This document shows positions 37,393 through 48,417 of a stretch of DNA of 64,000 nucleotides, piece after piece. This DNA comes from Lindgomyces ingoldianus. Lineage: Eukaryota; Ascomycota; Dothideomycetes; Pleosporales; Lindgomycetaceae. The notes under the pieces were generated by a model, which was given only the letters and a program-made list of their open reading frames with translations, was not told the origin of the DNA and did not search any database. Within the stretch, counting starts at the first letter, position 1, and each line of letters starts with the position of its first letter. The stretch covers positions 98,152 through 162,151 of the forward strand of contig NW_022985212.1 in NCBI RefSeq assembly GCF_010093535.1. Reading direction: 5' to 3'. The position numbers and the translations under genes were made by a program.

Positions 37393-37822
37393 GCGAGAAC
37401 GAAAGAACGAAGTTTAGGCAGAAATTTGAGTAGATTTCGGATTGAAAACGCGCTATGCTGGGTATACCAATTATGTACTCGTTTGGGGCTGATATGTTGC
37501 AAGGCGCTTAGACATTGATCTTTGCACATGCATTCGGATAAAACTGCAGCTCGGATCTCCGGCAAAGTGGGACCTGGGTCCAAATCGCAATCCTTTCATT
37601 GGACATCGCCACATTCACCCCAAGGTAGTATTCATCATGCAAACGAAACACAACAGGAGAAACCCACCCCCTGGTCTGCTAATCTTGCCTAGGTTGAGGC
37701 ACAGTAAGTCCGCCATGTCGAGACCAGAGGGCAGTGGTCAACGAAATCCAGCTAGATCCCCCAAAATTCATTTCTTATCGTCCGCATCTTTCATATTCAT
37801 TCAACCTCCTCGAGCCATAGCC
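37393..37822. promoter_or_regulatory. Divergent promoter between hydrolase and P450
   Basis: 430 bp separate the two start codons. No TATA box stands out; CT-rich tracts occur just before the P450 start (TCATTCAACCTCCTCGAGCC). The head-to-head layout suggests that the two genes were co-regulated. The frame 37637-37990 overlaps this region but its own start is upstream of the P450 start and in the same frame. Confidence 0.4.
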
Positions 37823-39767
37823 ATGGAGATCGATGTTGTCTTTGCAACTGTTGTTGGCGTTCTCGCTCATTGTAGCTTTTTCATTCATGGAGAGTGGCAT
37901 GTACAGGCTCCTGAAATTATTATAGCTCACGTCGTGGCCTTTATCCTTTGCCATGGAATACTTTACTATGCCACTGGGAAATCAATCTGAGTGCATGACA
38001 CAAGCGAGTTTTCTAATAGCCGCCTATTTAAACGCTTTACTTTCCAGCATTGCATGCTACCGCCTATGTTTTCATCGTCTCTGCAAATTCCCTGGACCAA
38101 AACTGGCCGCTCTCTCAAAATTATGGCATGTGTGGCGATGTCGAGACTCCCAAGGACACCTCGTTCTCGAGGACTGGCACCGTCAATACGGAACATTCGT
38201 ACGGACAGGTATGTGATACTCGATCTCCATTGATATATACACCAAGCCCTCATCTCTATAAGGCCCATGTGAGATAACGATGTTTCATCCTGTGGCATTC
38301 GAAGGCATGGACGGTGCAAAAATCGGAACAATAGGTCTGATTGGTACGACTTGCTCTATCCTCGAATTTCTTCCATTTTCACGAGAGATAAACAGCGCAC
38401 CATGCTAGAAGAAACGTATGGGAGCGTTCGCTGAGCACGACGGGTAAGCTTTTCATCATAGATAAATGCACAACGCTGACAATTTTGAAGCTCTCCTCCA
38501 CTACAACCAGAAGCTCATTCGGCAAGTTCAGGTGCTAACATCGATCATTGAGGAAACTGGCCCAAATCCAGTAGTCGTGAATGATCTGATGTATTGGTTT
38601 GCATTTGATTCCATGGGCGACTTCGGATTTGGCGTGGACTTTGGAATGATGAAGAGTAGAAAGTGGATCGATGCTGCTCTGAACATGCGTTCAGCAATAG
38701 GTTTACTAGGTCCTTTTAGCCCAGCGATTTGGATACCTAGAGTCGCATTTCGGTTCACACCCGGGATTTGGAAAGTCAAGCAATGGTTTCATATGCTCGA
38801 GTTCGCGGATAACTGCGTCAACACTCGGCTGAGGGTAAGTTGAATTGGCACAACAATCTCTGATATACCACTCTAATACATCTATAGGAAGACCACGACT
38901 CACGTAATATTGCTTCCTGGTTCATAAAAGAATACAAATCTAACGGGGAAACTGAAGTTGGTCAGCGGCTTCTCAGCGGAGATATTGCAACCTCGGTCGT
39001 TGCCGGAAGGTTTGTTAAGGACCCGCGCCACCGAACGTTGTTGATGCTCCGAATGCTAAACATTTTGTCAGTGATACTACAGCACCAAGTCTCATCATTC
39101 TTCTGTACTTCCTTGCGCGTTACCCAAAGCACGCCAGCAAAATACAGCAGGAACTGCATGGATTGGATAGTACAAACATTACGGCACTTTCGTCACTGCC
39201 TCATCTCAATGGGGTGATCAGCGAGTCTATGCGCCTTTTGCCGGCGATATTGACTTTCAGTTCAAGAGTTACACCCCTAGAAGGCCTTAAGGTGGACGGA
39301 ACTTACATTCCAGGAAATACAAAAATCTGCGCACCTCGCTATTCCATAGGTAGATGCGGGTATTTCTGTAACAATTTAGACAATATAGGAGGATTTGACT
39401 CTTACTTGATTGTAGTGGAAGCTGCTTACCAAAATGCTCATACTTTCATTCCAGAGCGCTGATACAGCAAGCCTGAGTTGATCAAAGACAAACGAGCATT
39501 TGCGCCCTTTGGAGTGGGTAAGTTCCGTTTTTTTCTCTAAGTCTCTAAGAGAAAAGTATACTAATATCTTCACTATTAGGTCGTACAGCTTGCGTGGGTC
39601 GACATCTAGCAACGACTCAACTGAGGCTTGTCGCAGCCACACTTCTCAGCGGCTACAACATCAGATTTGCCTCCAATGAGCCCGAGGGACAAGTGTTCGA
39701 CAAGACCATGAGGGATCAGCTAGCAGCAAATCCGGGAGCACTGTGTTTGATCTTTGAAAGAAGATGA
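37823..39767 (+). pseudogene. Cytochrome P450 pseudogene
   Basis: Begins MEIDVVFATVVG with hydrophobic N-terminal segments, then FPGPKLAALSK, the I-helix AGSDTTAP (spliced over intron 39010-39071), the ESMRL ExxR helix, PERxYSKPE and the haem signature FGVGRTACVG (over intron 39518-39579). Layout resembles the fungal family with an extended, several-TM N-terminus; about 540 residues. Six introns can be placed: 38209-38262, 38444-38490, 38835-38887, 39010-39071, 39350-39415, 39518-39579. Lesions: frameshifts at about 37985, 38320 (after an A run) and 38400, and a TGA at 39460-39462 where relatives have Trp in ERW. The Cys ligand and ExxR residues survive, so decay is recent. Would have been a membrane-bound haem monooxygenase; substrate unknown. 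Confidence 0.88.
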
Positions 39768-39903
39768 CGTCTGGCTTTGATGCCTCCAGGATTTAGAATA
39801 GGCTGAGACATATAATCTGTAGTTGTGAAAGACAATGTGTTGCTCGCTCCCATCATGTGCTTTTTGCTACTCAGATTGCTTGAAAGCACTGAATATATAT
39901 ACA

Positions 39904-40782
39904 TCAAACCTCACATAGCATCCTGATTTGATGTCTGAGTATGCTTCCACTTCCATATTGTTCAATTTCCTCCCTTGTATGAGAACCCGGCGCTCCCTTG
40001 ACGGTTCTCAAATGTGCCCATGAAAAGATAGCTCGCATGCCATTCATCGATAACCTTTCTCTTGTCTGAGGTACCCTATCAGAGCTCACAATGTCAGTCT
40101 CAATCGAAATAAATCCGGCCGCTTGCATTTTTTCGGCCAGAATGTTCCAGCCATATGCAAAATTTTCCTTGAGTGCATCGCGAAATAATCTGCCCATGAA
40201 TCGTGCTGTTTCGACCCGCGAATCATAACCACCACGTAGATGCTTCACCCCGACAAAATCGTATTCCTCCCATTGTAGGTAGCCTCCTGGTCTCAGCAGA
40301 TAAGAGATATTTCGGACTATGTTCCCCCACTCATTTGGCTGTATTGCAGCGGCCAGCATCCGAGCGTATACGACATCATAAATCCCCACAAGATGGTTAG
40401 GAATTGGTTGTTTTATGTCCAAGACCTTGAGACTGATGTTGGAAGGTAACGTGCCGGACGGTGGGTAAAGCGCAGGCGATATATCCAAGCCACCCAAAAG
40501 TGCGGTGGGATATGATTCGGAGAGGCGTTGAAGAAATTTGCCGGTTCCTGTTCCTATATCCGCAATACGAAGATTTGAAGAAAGACAAGCCTCTATGGAT
40601 GGCTTAAGGAGATAGCCTATATTTCTGTGATCGTAAGTTCACCCTGAATACAGAGCATGTTCAGCAATAGCATACACTGTCAGAAGATCGAAGTGTTCAT
40701 TCAACATGCCTCGGGATGTAAGATATGATGTGGTGTAGGTCCCATTATCCTTACCTGTCTGCTTCGCTGCCATCTCGGCCAT
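39904..40782 (-). pseudogene. SAM-dependent methyltransferase with one in-frame TGA
   Basis: From MAEMAAKQTG at 40782 the frame runs 293 codons to 39904, interrupted only by TGA at 40639-40641 (codon 48). Downstream come motif I RIADIGTGTGKFL, an acidic GLD end of strand 2, YDVVYARM, LLRPGGYLQWEEYD and a C-terminal region as in small fungal class I methyltransferases of secondary metabolism (about 280 residues). Motif I lies upstream of the first ATG after the stop (40497), so a protein starting there would lack the cofactor loop and could not bind SAM. The N-terminus before the stop reads NGTYTTSYLTSRGML, plausible for the family. No intron can remove the TGA. It could be a recent nonsense mutation, readthrough or a sequencing error. 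Confidence 0.8.
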
Positions 40783-41373
40783 GTTCTCGGCGTATGAATC
40801 CGACATCCTTCTACGATAGTTGCCGGACGATCGAAGATGGAAGGGCTCCGGATACTGTGTCGGGCGCCTTCGATAGAAGACTTCAAAGTGTGCTACTTTT
40901 GCAGTCGTTGAAAGAGCGCCGGTACATAAGCCAACTAGACAATTTTAGCTATTCTAAAGAGGTTTTGAAAATTCTAGGGCTGATATTGCGGCGTAGCTGT
41001 AGAGGAGCTCTTTCATAGCTTTTTCTAATTCGGACTGCTAGGAAGATAAGGCTGTATGGCTTTAATACATTTATTTTCCTGGCTTAATTGTACGTTGAAT
41101 CCGTGAGTGGGTAGCACCGCATGCACCTTCCTGGTGTTTGGTGCAGGAAATGCAACGCAGTGCTGTGCCGCAATCTACAATGTCCGGAGAGAATGGGTGG
41201 CACTTGATGCCAGCTGAGGCACATTGTTTAATAAACATCAATACGTCGACAGCTCACACAGAGAATGGGCACATCTCCCGTTGTTGATTTGTAGGCCCAG
41301 AGGCTCTCTAGAACGCATCCCCTTATCTTTTCTACAATAGATTATATTGTCCGTACAAAGAACCGCCAAAGAA
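40783..41373. other. Intergenic between methyltransferase and receptor
   Basis: Normal composition, diverging promoters of the two flanking genes. Overlapping short frames (40701-41018) show no motif. Nothing else supported. Confidence 0.5.
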
Positions 41374-41952
41374 ATGGGGCATGTTAGCACGAAAACTGTG
41401 GCATATATCATAGCGGCATCCATTTTGCTATCACTGAGCGCGTGTGCGATTTTTCTGCGATTTTTGTCCATACAGATCCGAAAGAGGCCGCTGAAAATCC
41501 ACGATAGCCTCGCTGTGATTTGCCTGGTACGTAGAGGCCCAATTTTGCCATTTGGATTTATGCTGAATATTAACGGTAGATTTGCTTAATCCGTCATACT
41601 ATAGATGTATCCGTTGCCGGTTTGTCTTATGGATCTTTATGGGCTTCCTCAAGTAACAACCAGTGACTAACTAGGGAAAGGCATCGCTTTTGGCGGCCAT
41701 GGTGTTCACGTTACGAACCTGTCCATGGAGCGGATAGTATATACATTGAAGGTATGGCCTTTTCTATCAAGCATACAAAACAATACACCAGGGTAAGAAA
41801 TTAACCACAAATTTCTTCCTGCACCTATAGGAGCGGATGTTGACTAATCTCGTAGGCGTTCTGGATTTCGGAATGGTTTTGGGCAACATCGGTCGCTTCG
41901 TTTCGTCTTGCGATACTACTTCTGTACATGGAGATTTTCCGGACAACAATCT

Positions 41953-42156
41953 GTCGCACGTGTCTCACGCGATATCATACCCATGTACTGCACTATTCAC
42001 TCATTAGGCATAGCTCCTTTCTCGTACAGTATATAGTCAGCCCAGAGCTCTATCGAGCTCCTTAGACCTTACAATACACTTGTGCAATCCACTTTGCTTG
42101 AATCTCAGTACCTTATTGATTCGCTTACCATATGACCCCTCTTCAGCTCATGCAAG
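41953..42156 (+). mobile_element. 204-bp MITE-like element D, copy 1, TSD ACAATCT
   Basis: Starts GTCGCACGTGTCTCACG and ends CTCATGCAAG; 7-bp direct repeats ACAATCT lie on both sides (41946-41952, 42157-42163), and removing the insert restores the reading frame of the host helix. Ends are only weakly inverted (GTCGCACGTG versus CTTGCATGAG). A GAGCTC-x-x-GAGCTC palindrome lies in the middle. No coding capacity; superfamily not assigned. Confidence 0.85.
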
Positions 42157-42714
42157 ACAATCTTCTATCGGGCAGCAATGGCCACAGCAGTCCTCGTCTT
42201 TCTTTACTGGGTCGCTTGCATCCTCACTACTTGTCTCCTATGCCGACCTATTGCGCACAATGGGACCTTACCTTGAGTGGCATGTGTGGCATTATCATCA
42301 CCATTGGAATATTTTCTGGAGGGTTTAAATGGTTGTAGATATATGGGTCGTGTTCTTACCACCTCCCGTCATTTGGAAGTTGAAAATGACACCAAAAAAG
42401 AAATGGGCCATCACAGCTTCATTTGCTGTAGGTCTTAGGTGAGCATTGCCTGGCTATTTCTGTTTATGTATCTATTCACTAACACAAACAGAACTGCGGG
42501 CGTAAACCTTGATCGCTTGATCCAGACTCTGAAGTGCCCATCTCATCAGGATCTTTCGTATTGTGCTATGGACAGTTCAATACTTGTGATAGCTGAGATA
42601 GCTGGGGGTATTCTCGTCGCTTGCGTTCCAACATTCAGACCCCTCTTCTTCTCAAACGACAACACCTCGAGGTGGGCGAACCGAGATCATCGAGCCCAAG
42701 GACTTCCGCCTACT

Positions 42715-42918
42715 CTTGCATGAGCTGAGGAGGGGTCATATGGGAAGCGAGTCGACAAGGTAGTGAGATCCAAACAAAGTGGATTGAACGAGTGTATTGT
42801 AAGGTCTGAGGAGCTCGATAGAGCTCTGGGCTGACTATATACTGTACGAGAGAGGAGCTATGCCTAATGAGTGAATAGTGCAGTACATGGGTATGATATC
42901 GCGTGAGACACGTGCTAC
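42715..42918 (-). mobile_element. 204-bp MITE-like element D, copy 2, inverted
   Basis: Same length as copy 1, in opposite orientation, 558 bp downstream in the same gene. Flanks GCCTACT and ACCTACC suggest a 6-7-bp target duplication with RIP-type differences. It separates LPPT from TIGSAR in the host tail. It is less than one-tenth diverged from copy 1 by eye. Confidence 0.85.
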
Positions 42919-43117
42919 ACCTACCATTGGCTCTGCTCGAATCAGACCAAAGAGAGGCCGCGCAACAACCGCAGACGCATCATTTTTTACGGATATGGAT
43001 GACGCGTGGCGACAGGAAGAGCCGGTCGATGACTTGGTTATGAGAGGGGCAAGCATGGGGCAGGAAACTGAAATTGGAAAGGGACCAAGCAGCGACACCT
43101 CGGTGGACGCTATATGA

Positions 43118-44231
43118 GCTGGCGACTATATTAGAGAGGCAGATGTACAGGACTCTCAAAGAGTTCATGGTAGCTAACGAATTAGAGTGGTATCTTCGTA
43201 TCGTATGGACAAGCAGAATTGGGGCATTAGAATGAGGTCGGCATTAGGATTTAGAGTAGGAGAAATCTTAAGGAATGAAGCAGGAATCAGCAAACCGGAG
43301 CAAATTTAGCATCTTAAACCATCTATCTAACAGAGGCAAGGTTGGTAACTTGGTTATAGCCCTTTGCAGGGCAACTTCCACAAGCTAGGAGATCCCGTAG
43401 ATCGACTATACCCTCTTGACACAATAAATTAGGCCAGACACCACTAACGACGGAAAGGAGCAATAAAACAAATTCTAGTCATCCCCAACCTGGACAGAGC
43501 GCCATCGGAGTAACCACAACTTGGTCCTTCCATAATTTCCGCCAGGATTGATATGAGCGGGTTGTGCATTCTTCCCAAGGCCTTGATCTGAAATCAGGTT
43601 AAGGGCAATCTCTTAACTATGATGGAATCTATACGCATGTGTTTATCTCTCTAATAGGATTCTTGAAATCTCCTTTCATGAGCATGTGGTTGAATCCGAA
43701 TACATTGATTTGAATTCTGACCCACATTTTGCAGTTTGGGCCCGCCGTGCGTTGCATATCACAGCTACACCGATTCCCTGCCGGAACATCCATCGGTTAG
43801 CACATGAAAACCGCCCATAGTTGTCATCCATGCTGCAAGTGAATCACTAACTCGCATCTGACGAACTCCGTTCAATTAAGAGGAACGGAGACGGCGCTGA
43901 TATACTACACCGATATGCACTGTGACGATCTGAACTACGCCGCAATTCCTCCCCGGTTGGGATTCATGTAACGGTTCTTCATCGGCCATCAAAGCTATCA
44001 TTTACCCGACAAGCCAACGCCACAGACTGGTGGGTTATATCCCAACTGGCCGAGAAGCGCAAATGAGGCAGAGCTGTGAACCAGCCCACTTCTCTTACCG
44101 CATCATTCCACCGCTTTTGGGGTACATATCACTCACTCATTTCAACCTGATCATTCAATTTCCAAATTGTATCACTATCATAACTTCCAATTCTCATTCC
44201 TTTCCATAAACATATCTCTTTTCTCACTAGC
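43118..44231. other. Intergenic between receptor and GMC oxidoreductase
   Basis: Over 1.1 kb of normal composition without a supported frame. The stretch just before the GMC start (44150-44231) is CT-rich with TTTCC and CATAAACA, fitting a 5' leader. Nothing else recognised. Confidence 0.5.
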
Positions 44232-44446
44232 ATGGCCGAAGTCTCCACTTATGATTACATTATTATCGGAGGAGGCACAGCAGGACTTGTCCTGGCAAAT
44301 CGCCTCTCCGAGGATCCTCGACTCTCTGTGGCTGTTGTCGAGGCAGGCGGAGATGCCAGCGGGGATCCAAGAATCGCTATTCCAGGTTTGTGGGCTAGGG
44401 CCCTCGATTCAGAGTTAGTATGGGCCTATAATACAATACCCTAAGT

Positions 44447-46307
44447 CAGCGTTTCCATCAGGAAGTAGTACGATTCGACTCAGGCTTTCTAGACAAGTTA
44501 CGTCTCACTTATTATATACTTTTAATTGCTTTACCTAACAGTAGGGGTTAATATAATTAAGTTACAGTTTAATTAAAGCTGCTTATACTTCTTAACTTTT
44601 TACTAAATGTTATAACATAACTATTAAAGCTTTTAAAGTAGTAAAGTCTTTCTTACTTTTAATATAACGTAGTTCACAGGCGAGTTGCTCACACACTTAA
44701 GTTGCTTACTTTTGCTAAGACCCTACTAAACTACTCTTCCTACACTAATGCATTCCCTATAACACTACTTAGACGCGCTAAAAGAATGTTAGATACAGCT
44801 TACGCTCTAAGCTTTTAAATAAAACATAAAACTTTTAAAGAAATGTGCTATAGCTATGTGTAGAGTCTTATAAAAGATAATAAATAACTATAGCGCTAGA
44901 TAACCTTTATAAGCTAATTCTACAGCTAAATTATAAAGGCTAGGCAATAAAAAAAAGCAGGTAATTATTAAGACTATACTTAAGCTATATGCGCAAGAAA
45001 TTTCCCCTTAGATAGCATTTATAGCTAATATAGCTAATTCTTTGCGCGCTAAGCGTAATCTAGGCTATGTTTATATAAAATAGCCTAGTATGTTTATAAA
45101 GCGTTATTTAAAGCTTAAAGTAAAGTTTTAAGCGTAAGTATAGTTAAGATATATATAGCTAATTATAAACCTTATTTTGCTTAAGTTATATGTGTTATTA
45201 TTTTAGATGCTATACTTAGCTTTAATATTCTCTATAAGGCTAAACCTGCTCTAAATTACTCTAGGACTCTTATAAAAAGCTTTTTTATAGTTATACTTAC
45301 ACTTAAATGTTACTTTAAGCTCTAAATAACGCTTTACAAACGTACTAGGCTAGTTTATGCAAATATAGCCTAGATTACACTTAGCGCGCAAAGAATTAGC
45401 TATATTAGCTATAAATACTATCTAAGGGGAAATTCCTTGCGTATATAGCTTAAGTATAGTCTTAATAATTACCTGCTTCTTTTTATTACCTAGCTTTTAT
45501 AATTTAGCTATAGAATTAGCTTGTAAAGGTTATCTAGTGCTATAGTTATTTATTGTTTTTTATAAAACTCTGTACATAGCTACAGCACATTTTTTTAAAA
45601 GTTTTATGTTTTGTTTAAAAGCTTAGAGTGTAAGCTGTATCTAACATTCTTTTAGCGCGTCTAAGTAGTGTTATAGGGAATGCATTAGTGTAGGAAGAGT
45701 AGTTTAGTGGGGTCTTAGCAAAAGTAAGCGACTTAGGTGTGTGAGCAACTCGCCTGTGAAGTACGTTAGCACATAAAGCTATTTAATTTACTAAAAATAA
45801 CTTTATAGTGTAGCTAGTTTTTCTAGAGTTATAAAGCTTTAATTATAAAGCCTAAGAGATATTTATAGTTATAAGTAAGTATTTTTCCCCCCCTGCTAAA
45901 GGCTCTCTTGCAGTCGCAGCTTGTGGAGGGTATACATAGGAAATTAAGTGCTATCTTAAAGATTACAGGATAGTTGCGCTAACTAACCTAGAGCTACTAA
46001 TCTAAAGGTTCTCTATATAAGGGACTGTTATCTTTTGCTATAATAAGGTCGTTTAAAAAGTTGTTATAGTATAGGGTAAGCTTTAAGGCTACACTAACAC
46101 GTAAATAGTGGCATAAACACGCTCCTTAGCCCTCACGCGCGTTAGAGACTGCAACCTTAAAAAAGTCTACCTTAATTATATACTGCTTACTTTTAAGCCT
46201 TATTAATTAAATTATAATAGTTAAAAAAAGTAGTTACATTTATTTACCTTATGTAATTGTAGGTGGAGCAAAAGTATTAATTGTACTACTTCCTGTTGGA
46301 AACGCTG
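44447..46307. mobile_element. hAT element, 8-bp TSD CCCYAAGT, carrying a pogo foldback
   Basis: 1861 bp with CAGCGTTTCCAACAGGAAG-type inverted ends, flanked by CCCTAAGT (44439-44446) and CCCCAAGT (46308-46315). The ends match the element at 36167-36902. The two duplications differ by one C-to-T at CpA, which changed the GMC codon CAA to TAA. About 760 bp belong to the hAT itself; the rest is the nested pogo copy. AT-rich and without transposase. Confidence 0.9.
44667..45767. mobile_element. Foldback pogo element (two inverted half copies), TSD TA
   Basis: Starts ACGTAGTTCACAGGCG and ends with its complement CGCCTGTGAAGTACGT, with TA on each side (44665-44666, 45768-45769). The arms, about 44667-45150 and 45340-45767, are near-complete inverted repeats about 450 bp long, each holding the terminal repeat and the 5' part of the transposase region seen in the 53234-55096 copy. 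The transcript or single strand would form a very long hairpin. Confidence 0.85.
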
Positions 46308-47984
46308 CCCCAAGTGTGTGATATGTTCTAAAATCTTCTACGCGGGATGAATCAATCAGTTGCTTACTAGCCCGCAGGTGGAATTAGGCGACAGAATCAT
46401 TGGTCATGCGAAAGGCAGAGTATTGGGCGGATCCAGTGCGATTAACGCTCAGGCCATTATTCCTCCATCTGCTTCAGACCTTGATGCCTGGGAGCAATTA
46501 GGAAACCATTTCCATACCTCCAGAAGGCATTCACGCTTAGTCTTCCGGGCGATGAAACCGCATCGCATCTTTCAACGCCTTGGGCAGAGGATTTTGCAAG
46601 AAGTGCCACTGGGCCGGTTGAAGGTTCATTTCCTAGAGTCAAGGAGGATCTAATTGGCAAAGCCTGGGTAGAGGCAATCTGCACACTGAGATATCCGCTA
46701 AGCAACAGCCCCTTCGGAGGACACTCTATCGGGCCGTACAATGCCGCCTCTACAGTCGACCCGGCCACCAAAAAAAGGAGCTCCTCTACCACAGCCTACT
46801 ACGTGCTGGCATCTGGAAGACCGAACTTGAAAGACTTCTATAATTGCCTTGTAACGAAAATTCTTCTCGACCAAGCTGACACCAGCACCGGAGAGTGGAT
46901 AGCAACGGGAGTGGAGTTCTCCGAGAATGGCACCGAGAGAGCTTTGCGTACGAATCTGGCGGTTGTTCTATCTGCTGGGGCACTCAATTCTCCGAAGCTA
47001 CTTGCGCTGTCGGGCATCGGAGATCCAGAAGTTCTGCAGTCTCACCAAATTGAGGTTAAGATCGCAAACCCTTATATTGGCACTAATCTCCAAGACCATA
47101 TCCTTACTAGCATTAGCTTCGAGGCTAAAGAAGGAGTGTTCACTGGGGATGATCTACTCCGTCAGGATCCAACCGCAATCGAGCTCGCCATGAATCTATA
47201 CCAAGCTCACAAAGCAGGCCCCTTTTGCTCCAGCGGCGTTTCCTCATTTGCCTATCTTCCAACTGTTGAGCTCGTCGAAGCACCACTTGAAAGGGACATC
47301 ATTTTGGCGGAATTAGCTAGAACAAGCACGAACCATCCACTCGATTCCACTCGAATTCAATTCGTCCAGAAACTTCTCCAGGGCGCTGACGAGGGCACTG
47401 GGCAGTATTTCATATTTCTAGCGCAATCGACAGTAGCTGGTAAAGGTAGTGTCTCTGGACTCGGATCTAACCTCTAGTCTGGAAATTTTATCACCCTCTT
47501 AGTCACCCTCTCGCACCCGCTCTCCACAGGGAGCGTGCACATATCCTCTGCAGAAGCAACCGCGGAACCCGCAATTGATCACCAATATCTCTCTAACCCG
47601 ATTGACATGGAACTTCATTCCAGGCACGTGCGCTATCTTGGGACGATCGCGGCTAGTGCCCCAATGGCCTCACTTCTTAAACCTAACGGGCGACGACAAC
47701 ACGAATCAGCATTCCTGAATGCTGATCTGGACAAGGCGAAGGAGTTAGTTAAAGTCGGCTCTACCACAAAGTGGCACTCTGCCGGCCCCTGTGCCATGGC
47801 ACCTAGAGACAAGGGAGGGGTCGTGGATGAGAATCTCCATGTTTATGGGGCCAAAAACTTAAGGGTTGTAGATGCAAGCGTATTTCCACTAGTTCCGCAA
47901 AGGAACACAAGGAGCTTAGTCTATGCTGTCGCAGAAAGAGCCAGCGATATTATTAAGGATGAATTTGGATATATAAATATGTAA

Positions 47985-48417
47985 ATCTAAGAACTTTACA
48001 ATAGTCTGCCGAATCGGCCTTAGGCTTAGCGTCCTATTATGCTGTAAAAATCATATAGCTCCTTAGACTCCTAGTCTACAATATATAAATTCTCTTATAG
48101 CTCGTGCCTCTTTAAACCTAGAGAAGCCTATAACATTCTTTAAACTAAAGAAGTTAACACTTTTTGTACTCTTCTTTGCTATCTAATCAAAGTATTATAA
48201 CTAGTAGTAGGTGTCAAAAAGGAAGTTTAGGCTGTCAGGCAGGTTTCTAGGTCGTAGAGTTCGCCGAGGCCGAATTACTGGTATTTAGTCTCTAAAGTTT
48301 CGGTTGCGAGTACATGAACTGAAGACCCTTAAGCTGAGCCGCGCTACGGCTCTTATAAACATCCATCATCATCTTCACCCAAGCACTTAAAGTAATCCCT
48401 AACCTTACAACCTCTGA
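47985..48417. other. Intergenic, convergent 3' ends
   Basis: 3' regions of the GMC gene and of the minus-strand membrane protein meet here. AT-rich patches near 48040-48200, no frame. Confidence 0.5.

Larger units (their letters stand above)
41374..43117 (+). pseudogene. PTH11/rhodopsin-like membrane receptor pseudogene, hit by two short elements
   Basis: Starts MGHVSTKTVAYIIAAS with TM1, then D-SLAVI (usual DDYL-I position), GIAFGGHGVHV, a Trp-rich helix FWISEWFWATSVASF followed by RLAILLLYMEIF, WVACILTTCLLCRP, a cytoplasmic-side helix with VIWKLKMTPKKKWAITASF, and a C-terminal tail with IGSARIRPKRGR. This is the seven-helix fungal rhodopsin domain family. Exon 1 is 41374-41526; introns at 41527-41604 and 41752-41855 are clear, a 35-nt candidate after 41646 lacks a GT donor, and another lies near 42438-42491. 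Two 204-bp elements interrupt the frame (41953-42156; 42715-42918). Additional shifts at about 42260 and 42330 and loss of one donor site show decay. The gene would have encoded a plasma-membrane or vacuolar multi-span protein. Confidence 0.8.
44232..47984 (+). pseudogene. GMC oxidoreductase pseudogene, split by a hAT element
   Basis: Exon 1 (44232-44444) encodes the FAD-binding Rossmann start [19 protein letters not shown] with the downstream acidic residue in VVEAGG. It stops at TAA 44442 where the hAT enters. Exon 2 begins at 46378 (after intron 46314-46377) with VELGDRIIGHAKGRVLGGSS (first GMC signature), continues through a small deletion and frameshift at about 46507, and carries the second signature AGALNSPKLLALSGIG near 46970. 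Exon 3 (47530-47984, after intron 47440-47529) ends with the catalytic-His region WHSAGPCAM and a P-Q-R-N-T where the family has Gly for Arg. About 600 residues, FAD-dependent, probably cytosolic; related genes act as alcohol oxidases or dehydrogenases in metabolite clusters. The insertion and frameshift make it inactive. Confidence 0.88.
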
